Positions 1 to 11,201 of a stretch of DNA of 64,000 nucleotides are shown one piece after another. Below the pieces are notes generated by a model. It made no database searches. It was not told the origin of the DNA and saw only the letters and a program-made list of their open reading frames with translations. Origin of the DNA: Argopecten irradians (taxonomy: Eukaryota; Mollusca; Bivalvia; Pectinida; Pectinidae). Position 1 is the stretch's first letter, and every line of letters starts with the position of its first letter. The translations under genes were made by a program, and so were the position numbers. The stretch lies in assembly GCF_041381155.1 (NCBI RefSeq), contig NC_091134.1, positions 10,448,755-10,512,754 of the forward strand, in the 5' to 3' direction.

Positions 1-1203
1 TTTTGCTGCGTCAATGACGCGAGGTCTCGGGTTAATGGATGCCCTGCCCATCTGTCTTTGATAACCCATGGAATATGTATGTGATCATAAACCCATCGAC
101 CTTAGATTTACAAATAACTTTGATTTTCCAACATGTTTCTTAAAACTTTTTTACAATTGAGTCATTTGAATTGAAATAATTGATATTATTACGGCATATA
201 TACAATGATCTGCACTCAAAATTACAGCACTGCACATTCATCAGTCTGGTATATATTATAATCTTACAGATAGTCTCCTAAAATAAAATTGAATTAAGAT
301 TACAGTTGTGCAAGAACTCCTGGCAGAAGAAATTCACTAAAGCTAATTTATAAGTTGTGTTAATATCAATCCAAAAATTACTGTAATTAATGCAGGTTAA
401 TCAATGCCATTCAGCAGAAAGTTGTAAAGCTAGTAATATAGTGCAGTAACAGTCGGGAAAAAGGGTGATGTTTAGTCTAGCTGGACAGGCACTGTACTTA
501 TCCCAAGGAACCCTTCACAAACTCCACATCAAGGATTTCGTCTTTCTCAGACAAGCTTGTTTAATGTATCCTGTTCACTAAAATCTCATATTCTTTTTTT
601 ATAACAAAATTTTTCCTTTTTAGGACTCAAATGCCACAATTCATTATTTTCATTATACGTAATTTACTTTTACACCTCATGATTATACCATTTGTTATAT
701 CTATATATAGTACCTTGTGCATATTTTCAAGATTTTGTGAATATATACATCAATTAAAAAGGTGATCTGTAAGCCTTTTAGTAATTCTAAACTTTGTAAT
801 TTACAAATCCCATGCTACATATTCATAATATTGAAATATATATATATCTTATGTGAAATATAATGTTGTGTAATTCAATTATTAATGAAGTGTGATCAAT
901 AAAGAAAAAAAATATAGCATGCATTTTAAATTTCAATATGAATGTACAAAAAGCAGTATTCAGTCATTTAAAGCAAACTTTAGTGTTGTTAGTTTATGCA
1001 TGCTTTTTGTTTGATAAATTTATCAACACATCTATCAAATATATATTCATCTCCCATTATAAACAATACAGATCTATCATCTGTATAGTTATATTGTGAA
1101 GAGATGATTTATGAAGTATAAATTATTTCCATTTTACCAAAATCAAATTCCTCAAATAATAATCGTATTATAATCAGTGAGATCATGCAGCTGTCACTAT
1201 TTA
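1..1203. other. 3' flank or intron of the proline-rich gene, no certain exon
   Basis: AT-rich sequence. It lies downstream, in the minus direction, of the proline-rich coding exon and may hold its 3'UTR, later exons or an intron. I looked on the minus strand for acceptor-ORF-donor patterns. I found only weak candidates: an open stretch at about 1-72 and a short one at about 488-560. Neither has a convincing splice site or recognisable protein. A plus-strand AATAAA occurs near 897 with no gene to attach it to. Confidence 0.3.
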
Positions 1204-1273
1204 GTCTCTTAAGCTTTCGGACAAATTGACCTGTGGTATATGTGGAGGGCTGTAGGCAGGATAACTACAATAC

Positions 1274-1430
1274 CTGGAGGTGGGGGCTGGGCTCCAGGGG
1301 GAGCTTGGCCATAGTAATAAGGCTGGCCAGGAGGTCCAGCCGGAGGCTGACCAGGCTGGGCTGGCTGAGGAGGTGGTGGCTGTTGACCAGGCTGCTGTGT
1401 CACTGGATCCATAGGTTTTTGATCAGCCAT
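1274..1430 (-). CDS. Proline/glutamine-rich protein, N-terminal coding exon (partial)
   Basis: Minus-strand first coding exon of about 52 residues, beginning MADQKPMDPVTQQPG and continuing as a Pro/Gln/Gly-rich, low-complexity tract with a PYYYG motif. Such tails occur at the start of annexin A7/A11-like, ALG-2-like and many adaptor or membrane proteins, so no function can be assigned. The start is supported by an acceptor (TTTTGCAG) 14 bases upstream, which makes 1431-1444 the end of the 5'UTR. The end is uncertain. A GT donor follows CCTCCAG at 1274/1273. However, the exon may read on: in another frame the next ~70 bases encode tyrosine/proline-rich residues of the same flavour (YPAYSPPHIPQ) before a stop at about 1201. 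That would need a one-base gap near 1273 and could reflect an assembly indel. Composition and codon choice differ strongly from the AT-rich surroundings, which supports real coding sequence. Confidence 0.6.
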
Positions 1431-2780
1431 ATTTCTATTTGTTGCTGCAAAATTGAGAAAATGATTATTCTTTTTAAAATTATTTTTGTTGATACAATGA
1501 CAAGACATGTGGAAAAAGAGAATGTTTTCATGTTGATGATAGTAAAACAAACCGCTTTTTTTGTTTTGTTTGGTGGTTTAGAGTTCTTATAAATATTAAA
1601 AAATAAAAATGATTCAAACATTTGGCTTACATGTACATGAATGAGTGAAGTATAACTATAAATGTTACATATTATATAATATAAGATGTACATTAAAAAT
1701 ATTCGATTAACAAGTTATTTCGAAATTCTTAAAAGAACATTCTAACCTCATCAACCTGAAAGCTATACTGTGGGGGATCCTATGTATATAGCTATACAAG
1801 TACTCTCCTAAAGCTCAGAATAGAACTCGTGATTTGGAAAAAAATCATTGTTTTGCATCACATGAAACACATTCTATGCACAAAAATTATTTTCACACCA
1901 TCAGCAGCTCCAAACATTCGGATGTCTAGACGCAGTAGACCATGCAGTAGTCTTGAGGAAATTTTTGCCAGTTAAACCTGATTGTGATAACGCCCGATTT
2001 GGGCTAAATTACATTATAGATGCCATATTCAAATTGTAACACCTCCACTGAAAGATAATGAAACCGTTGCATCTTAATGATAAAACATGTCACATTTACA
2101 GTCATTCATGTAAAATGTGTAAATGAATAACTGAGAAAGATTTCAAATGCCCTTCCCCTAGACTGGCCAGAGTGAACTTGCAAAACTTTTACTTTTACAA
2201 GTACACATGTACAGTAAATCTCACTTGAAATGACATCACAAAAATTCACATAACATGTAATTATGATGGATATCTGCACCTTACCTCTAAATCTAACGTT
2301 CATATCTGTACATATATCACATATTAATTTAAATCTATTACTTCCTAAACCGTACTCAATGTACTTCAATTTTGATTCTTCTCTTCCGGGCTCTTGTTTA
2401 CAACTGGAAATGACGAAGTTGTTTCAAATACTTACTTTTATAAGCAGAGGAGTTGAAGAAAAGAAAATATCAAAGCTAAAATATGTTTACAAATCAGCTA
2501 ACAACACGTATAACTTGAAAATACATGACAGTTTCTCATGCAATGATGTGATATATGAAAAACCCTTGGCCTATTTCGAAATAGGCCCATGATCATGATC
2601 AGTTCAAGTATAAACAAAACACGACAACCGGATAACACCCTTTACAAAACTGTGAACTAAAACACTTATTTTAAATAAGCATTAACTAGATGAAATTAAC
2701 TATGTGGCTTACAAAATGAAATTTTAGAAACAGGTCTGATAAAATAAGCTTTAAACTTTGTATTCTACAGCAAAACTTAC

Positions 2781-2835
2781 CTGAAACTGATCGGCAGGAC
2801 TTGAAGTCGAGTGTAGCTGTACTCACTCAACCGGA
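2781..2835 (-). other. Probable 5'UTR exon of the proline-rich gene
   Basis: On the minus strand a consensus donor (TTTCAG then GTAAGT) ends a segment at 2781. It pairs naturally with the acceptor at 1444/1445, giving a 1.3 kb intron in the 5'UTR. The upstream edge of the exon (transcription start) is not visible, and 2835 is only an estimate. The sequence just upstream (about 2840-3000) is the likely promoter; I saw no clear TATA box. Confidence 0.4.
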
Positions 2836-3095
2836 GAATTTAGTCATTGTTATACTAAAGCTTGACAATATATGTCCCTTACAAGCGTCTAAATGAATGG
2901 ATAATGTGTGTTGTCTGGTTAGTCGCTAGGGTATTCCGCTAAGACGTAAAAAGCTCAGCTCATTTAAGACAAATCGAAAATACACTAAGATCGCGATCAG
3001 TTGCATCGATGATTTATATACATGGGTCCATTACACAAAATTATGTACTATTGTGTAACAACTTGTATACAATGTCGAAATATATAGGGTTGGTC

Positions 3096-3740
3096 CACAG
3101 GGCCTCGTTACTAATGATTTTTTTTTTTTATTAATTAACGTCCTATTAACAGCTATGGTCATGTAAGGACGGCCTCCCATGTATGAGGTGCGTTGCGTGT
3201 ATGTTGTGCGAGATGCGTGTTTCGGGAGACTGCGGTATATTCATGTTGTGTCTTTTTGTATAGTGGAACTGTTGTCCTTTTTAAAGTGCTATATCACTGA
3301 AGCATGCCGCCGAAGACACCAAGCAACACACCCCACCCGGTCACATTATACTGACAACGGGCGAACCAGTCGTCCCACTCCCTATATGCTGAGCGCGTTA
3401 AACAGGAGCAGAAACTACCACTTTTATAGACTTTGGTGTGTCTCGGCCAGGGGACAGAACTCAGAGCCTTCCTCACAGGGGCGAACGCTCAACTCAAGGC
3501 CAAAAGTGAGGCGGTGCCAAGGGAGGCATTAGGAAGGATAAAGTCAGTTAGGAAGGAGAGAAAAGATAAGATCCTAAATTTAGTCGCCTTTTACGATCAT
3601 GCAATAGGGGCAGCAGGTACAATTCTAACGCCCTACCTGTAGGGCCCAGTAATGATGGTATATATCATTATTAGTAACAATGTATGTAAATAGAAGTGAC
3701 CTATCTTATATATATATCATTATTAGTAACGAGGCCCTGT
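3096..3740. mobile_element. Interspersed element with inverted ends and 8-bp target duplication
   Basis: The ends are inverted repeats of about 23 bases: CACAGGGCCTCGTTACTAAT on the left (3096-3118) and its reverse complement on the right (3717-3740), with a 3-base difference. The flanks carry a direct repeat GGTTGGTC at 3088-3095 and 3741-3748, consistent with an 8-bp target-site duplication as made by hAT-type transposases. The interior has no transposase. Its core (about 3130-3650) is a repeat seen again at about 20.93-22.25 kb in both orientations, and it resembles a family I recall as common in bivalve genomes. It is therefore probably a non-autonomous element or a composite. Open frames inside it are incidental. 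Confidence 0.65.
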
Positions 3741-3804
3741 GGTTGGTCCCAACACCGAGGGAAGGAGTTTTGACTGAAAAGGCATGAAACGACTGTTTTG
3801 TTAC

Positions 3805-3897
3805 CTGAACCGCAGTCTTAAACTTATCTCTGAGCTTCATGGTGAGAAAGACTTTCGCCGAAAGAATATCGGCATTTGGGTCGATCCGGCGCGCCAT
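3805..3897 (-). CDS. Small first coding exon of an unrecognised gene
   Basis: Minus-strand ATG at 3897 opens 31 codons (start MARRIDPNADILSAKV) ending exactly at a donor-like GCGGTTCAG/GTAAC (3805/3804), phase 0. The peptide is basic and amphipathic (a KLRDKFKTAVQ segment follows). Base composition (GGCGCGCC just after the ATG) contrasts with the AT-rich flanks. Upstream of the ATG is an uninterrupted 20-base A tract on the coding strand. No later exon is recognisable, and the mobile element at 3096-3740 sits immediately downstream, in what would be its intron. A decayed second copy of this exon and its donor lies at about 4838-4950. I do not recognise the family; it could be the relic of a gene. 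Confidence 0.4.
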
Positions 3898-3917
3898 TTT
3901 TTTTTTTTTTTTTTTTT
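3897..3917. repeat. Poly(T) tract (21 bases)
   Basis: Homopolymer T on the plus strand directly abutting the start codon of the small minus-strand exon, where it reads as poly(A) upstream of ATG. It may be a polymorphic homopolymer or the scar of a retro-insertion. Confidence 0.9.
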
Positions 3918-4537
3918 CCTAAATTGATTTTTCTGAAATCATCACTGCGCCAGTAATTTTTACATATGTAACGTTAGCTGTATCGAGTTATTTTTGCTGT
4001 GATTCTTTACTAGCTATATTTGTAAAGAAGACCACTGGGAAGTAAATTCTACAAACATTCATACTTAGACCAAACACCTCATTAGGAAATTATGGCTTTA
4101 ATCTCTTGTGTATTTGGTCAAAACGGCAAAATTCCCTACAATCCAGTATTTTGTCAATAAGGTATCTATAATTAAGTGACAAAAGCTTTCCGAAAATCTA
4201 TATGAGAAAAAAAGTTTAATACAAGAAAATTTTGACATTTCAGAGGTGTGAACCCTTTAAAACCTTTACTATTCATTGATATAACATATCCGATTCCTTG
4301 TATGATCTAATATCGACACTGTTCTTGTCAGGTGCTGTCGATGTTGTCAAAGAAATATGTTAATTCTGGTCGTAGTTAAGATCCAAATAATAGTAAGAAC
4401 ATAACCTAAGATATGGGAATTGTATTGATATAAGTATATGTACCATAATTTGTTGACGAAATTTTTGATATTTTTTCTTCGGTAGAAACCCAATCTACAG
4501 TAAGATTTGATGAATTAAACCACAGGTTTACGACGCG

Positions 4538-4560
4538 CAAAAAAAAAAAAAAAAAAAAAA
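4538..4560. repeat. Poly(A) tract
   Basis: About 22 A residues after GCGC. It immediately precedes the block of decayed ~350-bp tandem units. Confidence 0.85.
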
Positions 4561-4599
4561 TACTGAGTATTTGGAAAATACTGAGTATTTTTAGTATTT

Positions 4600-6050
4600 T
4601 TTTCCGCGTATGGAAAATAATGTCCGTCCGATTAAAATTTCTATGACTTCATAAAACCAAAAGATATTAAAATTAACGCTTATAATTTAATTGTAGTAAT
4701 TCAGTGAAGTACTAATCATGCCTTAATTGTCAGGTTTTTGCTATTTTTTATACAATAAAACAAATTCAGTATCAAAACTCTTTTCTCGAGGTGTAGAAAT
4801 CAACTGTTTCTGACCTCTAGCCTCGGTTTGTAGCCGATTGGTCCCAACACCAGAGAGAAAGGGTTTTGGCTGTTAACTGATATGAAAAAACTTTTTTGTT
4901 ACCTGATTTTTGTAATAAAGACTATCGATGAAAGAACATTATTGAAGTGACGCCATCAATTAATTATGACGTATGTAAAAGTTCCTCGCAGGATAACGGT
5001 CCGACTATTAACCGGTCAATAGTTTCTTATGATTTGTATAGTTGAAACGGGTTTTAAGGAATTTCATGTAAAAAGCAGTCGAAATTACTTTATTTAAATT
5101 TGTTTAGGGAGTCTATTAACAAATTAGTTTGGTCAATGACTTAACCGCTTTTAAAATTTCCCGCGAAAAGTTCTTCGTGTATGACGTCATAATCCCGACG
5201 TAAAATTCTTTCGGGTTGTGCAAACATAACTTCGAACCAATAGAAATGAGTGTATCATATAAAAATGAATTATTTTCATTTTCTTTTGGGTTTATGAATC
5301 ATATTTCGCGTCTATATGAAAAACGTCCTTCCGTAGGCCTATATTGTCTATGACTTCATAAATCAAAAGGAAATTTGAATAGTGCTTATAATTCGGTTGT
5401 AATAACTCAGTAAGGTAACTAATCACACATTTATCATCGTGCTTATACTATTTACAGAAACAGAACAAAATTAATTTACATAAGTGTAGTTCTGGCACAA
5501 TGATACCTTATTCAATAGTTTACATTTGGCCATTGACTGTGCCGCATTTAGAATTTCGTGGTAAAACGTTCTTCGCATATTTGAGGTTATGCAAAAATAA
5601 ACTCTAGCTTCTGACAAATAGAAATGAGTGTAACAAATGAAATTATATTATTTAAGCACTATTCTGTAAATTATATCCGTCCTTTGTTTTATCTATGACT
5701 TCATAAACCCAAAAGATATTGAGAATAAGTGTTTTAAATATAATGTAAATTATATCTCAATGAGATACTAATTAGACATTTATTTTTTTTACTTTTATTT
5801 ACTTTTCCAAATATTGAATTTTGGCGCATTAATGTCATAACGAATAGTTTTTTAAGGTTATATTTTGTTTAATGACTAAATTCCCCACGAAAACGTTATG
5901 TATATATGACATCATAATAATTGACATACAATTCATTCGGTCTATGGAAAATAACCACAAACTTGTTACCAATAGCAATGAGTGTAACATATGAAATTAA
6001 ATCATATTTGGATGATTCAGTTTAGAAGTAGAATAATAACGTTCCTCGTC
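4600..6050. repeat. Three decayed tandem units of about 350 bp
   Basis: The phrase CTATGACTTCATAA recurs at 4641, 5348 and 5693. A second phrase like CAATAGAAATGAGTGTA recurs at about 5238, 5614 and 5969. A third (AAATTCCC.CGAAAA.GTT with TGACGTCAT) recurs between them. Units 2 and 3 have a period of about 345-377 bp. Unit 1 is longer by about 330 bp because it contains the decayed exon copy at 4838-4950. Divergence is high, so this is an old repeat. No coding potential. Confidence 0.65.
4838..4955 (-). pseudogene. Decayed copy of the 3805-3897 exon with its donor and intron start
   Basis: Plus-strand order and wording match the 3742-3870 interval: TTGGTCCCAACACC, then a purine-rich stretch with GTTTTG.CTG, then TTTTGTTACCTGA (the reversed donor), then TCTTT..CGATGAAAGAA.ATT. 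Read on the minus strand it gives NVLSSIVFIT, where the intact copy has DILSAKVFLT. The copy has lost about 20 bases before the donor and the upstream ATG region. This is a duplicated, degenerate exon rather than a gene. A shorter echo of the TTGGTCCCAACA block is at about 35508. Confidence 0.5.
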
Positions 6051-6121
6051 TGTATAGTCAGTGACGGAAGAGTTATTCCCCTTCTTACAGTGATTACATA
6101 CCAACTTTTACACCGTACATT

Positions 6122-6660
6122 GTGATTGTACAGAGTAATAGAGTTTACATTAGGGAGATAACTGATATAGGCTCTACCTATTGTTCGATTATTTTTCTAA
6201 TTTTTTTAAGAAAATTTGTCGAAATTGAAAAAAAAATCATTTCCACGTTTAGGTTATCAAAAGTTATTTTGGACAGATATAATTACGTTGAAATAAGCAG
6301 ATTAAAGATATATTTTGTCAAAGTTCTGTTTTCTTTCTGTTCAAAGCTTGTCAACATGTTTTCTATACAATAAATAAATGTGGTAAATCTAGTTCAGCCA
6401 TTACAGAAAAATGGTCCCACTTTTTTTCATAAAATTTAGCAGCTATCGCTTGCGGATTTCACAATTATGATGGAAATCGTCTTTTTCGGTGTCGCTTTGC
6501 TTATAGGGCAGTTAAGAGCTAGTACATTTCAATATTCTCTTTTGTAAAATGTTGAGTTTTGGTGGTGGCGAGACTTGACAAGTGTATAGAATTTGATACT
6601 TTTTGTTTAGAAAGGATCGTTAGATACACTTTTTTTTTTGTATTGCATATTTCAAAATGT
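6122..6660. other. No supported gene
   Basis: AT-rich sequence with one 83-codon open frame (6122-6373) of F/I/K/Y-rich composition, as expected by chance at this base composition. Nothing else recognised. Confidence 0.4.
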
Positions 6661-6673
6661 CGCCGAACTCCAC

Positions 6674-8083
6674 CTAACATCCGTAATTAAAATTAAGGAT
6701 AACAAAATATAAAATATAACCGCAAAATTATTATGGTTATATGTACTTTTCTCTTTAACTAGTAGATAGATAATATAACCAAATCCTAAGTTTAGAGTCA
6801 GAATGACTATTTCAAAAAATATTTGTACAAATCGTCTTCAAGGTTGAGTGTCGTATTTAAGACGCTAACCTCCGTAACACGTTTTTTGATAAAATTAAAA
6901 CGGGTATGTATCAGTTCCTCACATTTTCGAATCATGTTATGGTAAAGGAACAAAATCATAACAAAAACATGACTCTTGATCAGAATTTTCTCGAATGATT
7001 CTCAAATGAGCATGTGTTTGCTAACCTCAATAACGCCTTACATCCGTAACGAAGTATTATTGGCAAAGATGAACAACCTAAAGAATGGTTTTTCCTGTCC
7101 AATCATTGGTTTTGAACATCACCAATAAATTTAGTAGATGATTTTTGTTAGAATGAAGTGAAGTAGCGATTTAATAAAATATGATGGATAGGAATGAAAA
7201 CTAGGTGTTTCAGGTATTGACATATAATTCTAGATTTGACTATGTGAATTTACACAAATGCTTTGCTGCATATCAATAGTTGTGAACAAATATACGTAGA
7301 CAGTCCATAAAAACGAATGAAACATCATTGACTTCAAAAGTACAGAGCTCAGAGGAATGATACATGTTAAAAATAGTCGGACCAAATGTTACGGATGTTA
7401 GTGTATTCTATAAAGACTTATTTTTGCTCCAAAATAATTGCAAACACTTCTTGTACGCATAATGTCTTTTCAAAATTAAAAAAGTAACTGTAATGATAGC
7501 ATCAAAAATAAAAAATAATTTTACCGTGATTTATGTTACCTCTTACTATCAGCTTGCGTTACGGATGCTAGAGAGAAAGAATTTGGTGTAAATATTTTGA
7601 AATAATTCTTCACAACGATTAAAATTTAGACTAGCGATCACTAAATTTTATTTTTATTGAATAATAACACGAGTATGTTATAGTTACACCATCAATCTCT
7701 ATACAATATAACGTAGTTTGATTATTTTAGTCATTATGTACAGTGTAGGTTATTTATGAATAGTGTTACGGATGTTAGAAACATTGAAATTGGGGTAAAA
7801 ATAGCTTGAATGAGTTTTCATCAGAAATTCTTTCTATAAACATTTTCTGGCAAGGGTTTGGAGTGTATATGTTCGTCTATTGACCATTGGTTTCACATTT
7901 CCAACGTTTTAATCACAGAATCTTACTGTTCTTTGTAAATAGGATCACGAGTCGTACAATTCATTGTTCCCATCGATCTTTCTATAACTAGAATAATATG
8001 CCAGGGCAGTTGCTATCAGTTGCTATTTTACGTAAAGGAATTTTTCTTATGCTTAGTGAATATATTTCCTAACATCCGTAACG
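6674..8083. repeat. Seven dispersed copies of CTAACATCCGTAAC in both orientations
   Basis: Forward copies at 6674-6687, 6865-6878, 7037-7050 and 8070-8083 approximate CTAACATCCGTAAC. Reverse-complement copies (GTTACGGATGTTAG) are at 7388-7401, 7558-7571 and 7765-7778. An eighth weak copy is at 7021-7034. Three forward copies are followed by three reversed ones with mirrored spacing (191, 172 then 169, 208 bp), then one more forward copy. Flanks show weak homology: TATGTATCAGTTCCTC after the second forward copy matches the reverse complement of 7351-7365, and ATTTCAAAAT occurs before the first forward copy and after the second reversed one. It looks like an old ~170-200 bp repeat in inverted clusters in which the 14-mer is better preserved than the rest. 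Confidence 0.65.
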
Positions 8084-10829
8084 AAAATAAGAGATACCAA
8101 AGTTTCACATGTCGTTATTCGAATTCTGATAGAGTGAAAATTTCAGAGATTTTTCTTTACATGTTTTACTTAGAAAAAATCTAAACCATTGATATTTTGA
8201 ACGACTTTATTTTTTCATCGTTTTTTTGAATGGCTGAGTTATGTTATGAGCCGAGGCCGGAGTGGTCACCATCCAAGACCAGCCCGCGTTCGTCATTGCT
8301 TCACGATGCTAAATATCCAGAGATTTCTTATGTAAACCGGACTTTTAAAAAAAAACTAAGTATGGGCCGAATGGTTCGCTTATCTGCAGATTTTGCAAAT
8401 GGCCGATTCAACATAAGAAAACTTTGGATAAAGATTTATATAGACACAGTGCATTTGTCTATTAATGTACAAGTACCCACCATTTAAATATAAGGCCATA
8501 AATTGTGAGTGTGTTTTTTGGGGTGGCATCATCCTCAATGCTTCAGTGGTTATTATCACTGACATAGTATCAACGTCAGTGATAGTAGCCCCTGAGGTAT
8601 CGACGATAGGGTGATATCTGTGTACGGAATCTTAAATGATAGGAAATAAAACAATGTTCATTACTGAAGTTTTTTTAGATGGATAAACAAGTTTTGACCC
8701 GATGGAAATTTCCACGATTGCCGAGTTGAATATTGTCCCCTTTCTGATGTTATATCAAACCATGTTGATCACTTTAATTGTTGAATTGTCTATAGCTTTT
8801 CTCTTTTCCATAATTGACCTGTATTGCTTTAGTAATTCACACTATTTCCACTGAAGTACATATACGGTGTTATTCATTAGCATACTCCTTCAGCTTCGTT
8901 AAGATAAATAACACTTTCCAGATAGCACAATACACTTATTATACATAAGTAGTATTCTGAATTATTTATCATTTTGTTCTTATTAGTCTTATATCACGGT
9001 ACGAGATTGCAATCGAATTGGATGCCGCGCATAAGTGTTTTTGGGTTAAACAACATAATATGTCAATTTATCTATTTTCAGTTTCATTCCTTGCTCATCT
9101 ATAATTTGATTTGTACATGTATATGAATTGCTTATATAATATTTGTAGATTAATACATTTGTGTATGAATTTCTTGCATATTTCATATTTCGTCAGTAGT
9201 TCAAATTTCGAGACCAAATATAATTCTCTTAAGTAACACTGGTCAATGTCCTTTGACAACCAAGATCATTTAAGATCATTCGGTTTTTATGGAATTCGGA
9301 AAAAAACGTCGACCAACTATCAATACATAGCAACTGTCTCAGGCAGAATTTCAACTCGCGACTGAGACATGAAATAATGCTACTAGTAGATTATCGGGAC
9401 ACCCTAACTTCTTAGTCACGTGATCCCTTGATAACAATTGACACAGCACTAAAACATGTTTTGTCGATATTTTCTGTCCAATTCCCATCATTTAGGATCA
9501 CGCAGCCATTGCAAATGGCAGATAACTAAAAAATAAAACAGTTCTATCCGATAAAACATTATATTCACTTCAAGATAAACATTGAATATGAAATACAAAA
9601 AGTCACAGAGAACAAATTGGGATAAAATTTATTTAAAACTGAATGAAAACATTTAACCAACATTGGCCAAAAACAATAGAATAAGACACTGGGTTTCAAA
9701 AATCAACATAACAAAATTATGGAAATCTCCATGGGAAAAACCATAAATCAATATCAAGGGTAAAATGGCTTTTCCAAACACGTAATTCTTATAAAAAGAA
9801 ACTTCGTATATACTATGTACGTACAGTAATGTTTTCACACACACTCTCTTACTTATAATTGTATACCCGGTATGGTATTTAATGATCACAATTGTATTCC
9901 TACTAAAACAAATATGGTGTGTGTGTGGGGGGTTAAGCTTGTGAATATGACGATAGCTGGTTGGTGTTGATGACTTCCATCAATGGAGATGATAGTTTGA
10001 TCAACAGTGATTCTTTTTGCTATTTCCAGTATGAACGATGTTAGATTTCGTCGTATCTGATTTCCATGATAAATCTCAATAAAGCATTAATTGATTAACA
10101 CTACAATAACACTACCCTGGAAGCCATTGGTATTGCACTATTAGTCTTGAATCTATTAACGATGAAGCTTGCTTTAATTATAATGTTTTCTTCTTTTTTG
10201 GAGAAAGAGTATGTAGGAAGCCATTATCAAATTCTTGAATTAACATGTATACTCTTAAACAAATAATCATGGCGAATACTAGACTTCATTTAAAATCATA
10301 CGTCAGCTTGCTGACACTGGCAGAGTTAAATGATCCATGCAACAGACATATCTGACAAGACAGCTTCAAATTGGCACAGAATTTATCTGGGATGCTTGAT
10401 GACATGATGATGCTCTGGTGTTTGAAAGTGCAGTTTGATTACTGATGTCATTTCATTCTTTTCACATGTGATTAGATTTAGCATATTTCACAAGTGATAA
10501 GAATTCACGATAATAAATCTTCACCAAAAGTTACAAGCATAATGGAATCTTTTAATGTATTTTAAATTAACGAAATCAAATCGCCTTAAAATCTGTATGG
10601 CCTAGAAAAGCATAATTAATCACAGCGACAATAAATTGGTTTAACATGTAATTTATATAATTTCCCTCAATAATCCAGCAACGTACATCTTAAATTGATT
10701 TCACTTTCAACCAACACTTCCACAGATGAACAATTTATACCAATCATTACCAAGGTGACACTTGTATTGTATACAAAAATGAAATCTATCAACAATATGT
10801 GTCAGTAAGACACGCATCAAAAAAGGATG
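8084..10829. other. No supported gene
   Basis: Mostly AT-rich intergenic or intronic sequence. The 85-codon plus-strand frame at 8230-8487 (start MAELCYEPRPEWSPSK) has a less AT-biased first half, so it could be a fragment of something real. It has no recognisable domain, splice sites or homology to anything I know. The rest shows nothing notable beyond a short GT run near 9917-9930. Confidence 0.35.
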
Positions 10830-11201
10830 TCAAGGAGACACCAGCAAACATGGCCGTTCGGGGACATTTGTCACGAGGAAACCCACGCAGTGACGAGTGT
10901 CTAGAAGACGAAAGGAGTCGGGGTCATGTGAGGACGTCGTCACGTCAACCTTTCGCAGACACATTGATTTGAAATGCACAGAAAGTTGAGTAAACGACCA
11001 GGGAATATCTATTGCCAATGATAATGGCACATGCGATGTTCGGTAAAGACTTGCGTTGTAGTTTATATAATAAAACACCTCAGTTACTAACATTCCTCTG
11101 TGCCAGCGACTATGTAGCCTATATGTTCCTCTGAGCCATTTGTTGATGTTCCTGTCTGTTAGTATTATTGTGTTTAGCGTGGGGCGACGACCACTTGGCA
11201 T
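10830..11201 (-). other. 123-codon open frame, doubtful coding status
   Basis: The longest non-repeat open frame in the left 13 kb. It starts MPSGRRPTLNTIILTD, has balanced composition and contains no recognisable domain, signal peptide or membrane segment. The opposite strand carries a shorter open frame (ATG at about 10851), so the interval is generally stop-poor and more GC-rich than its surroundings. That would also fit an exon or UTR on either strand. I cannot assign a function and would not call it a gene without transcript support. Confidence 0.2.

Noticed and set aside
1-72. Open minus-strand stretch (MGYQRQMGRASINPR...) as an exon of the proline-rich gene
   Set aside because: No acceptor is seen, a stop lies close upstream, and the window edge cuts it; cannot be supported.
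1233-1592. 119-codon plus-strand frame opposite the proline-rich exon
   Set aside because: Antisense shadow of a GC-rich, Pro/Gln-coding exon (Trp/Leu/Arg-rich peptide).
3179-3532. 117-codon plus-strand frame as a gene
   Set aside because: It lies wholly within an interspersed repeat that has decayed copies elsewhere with the frame broken.
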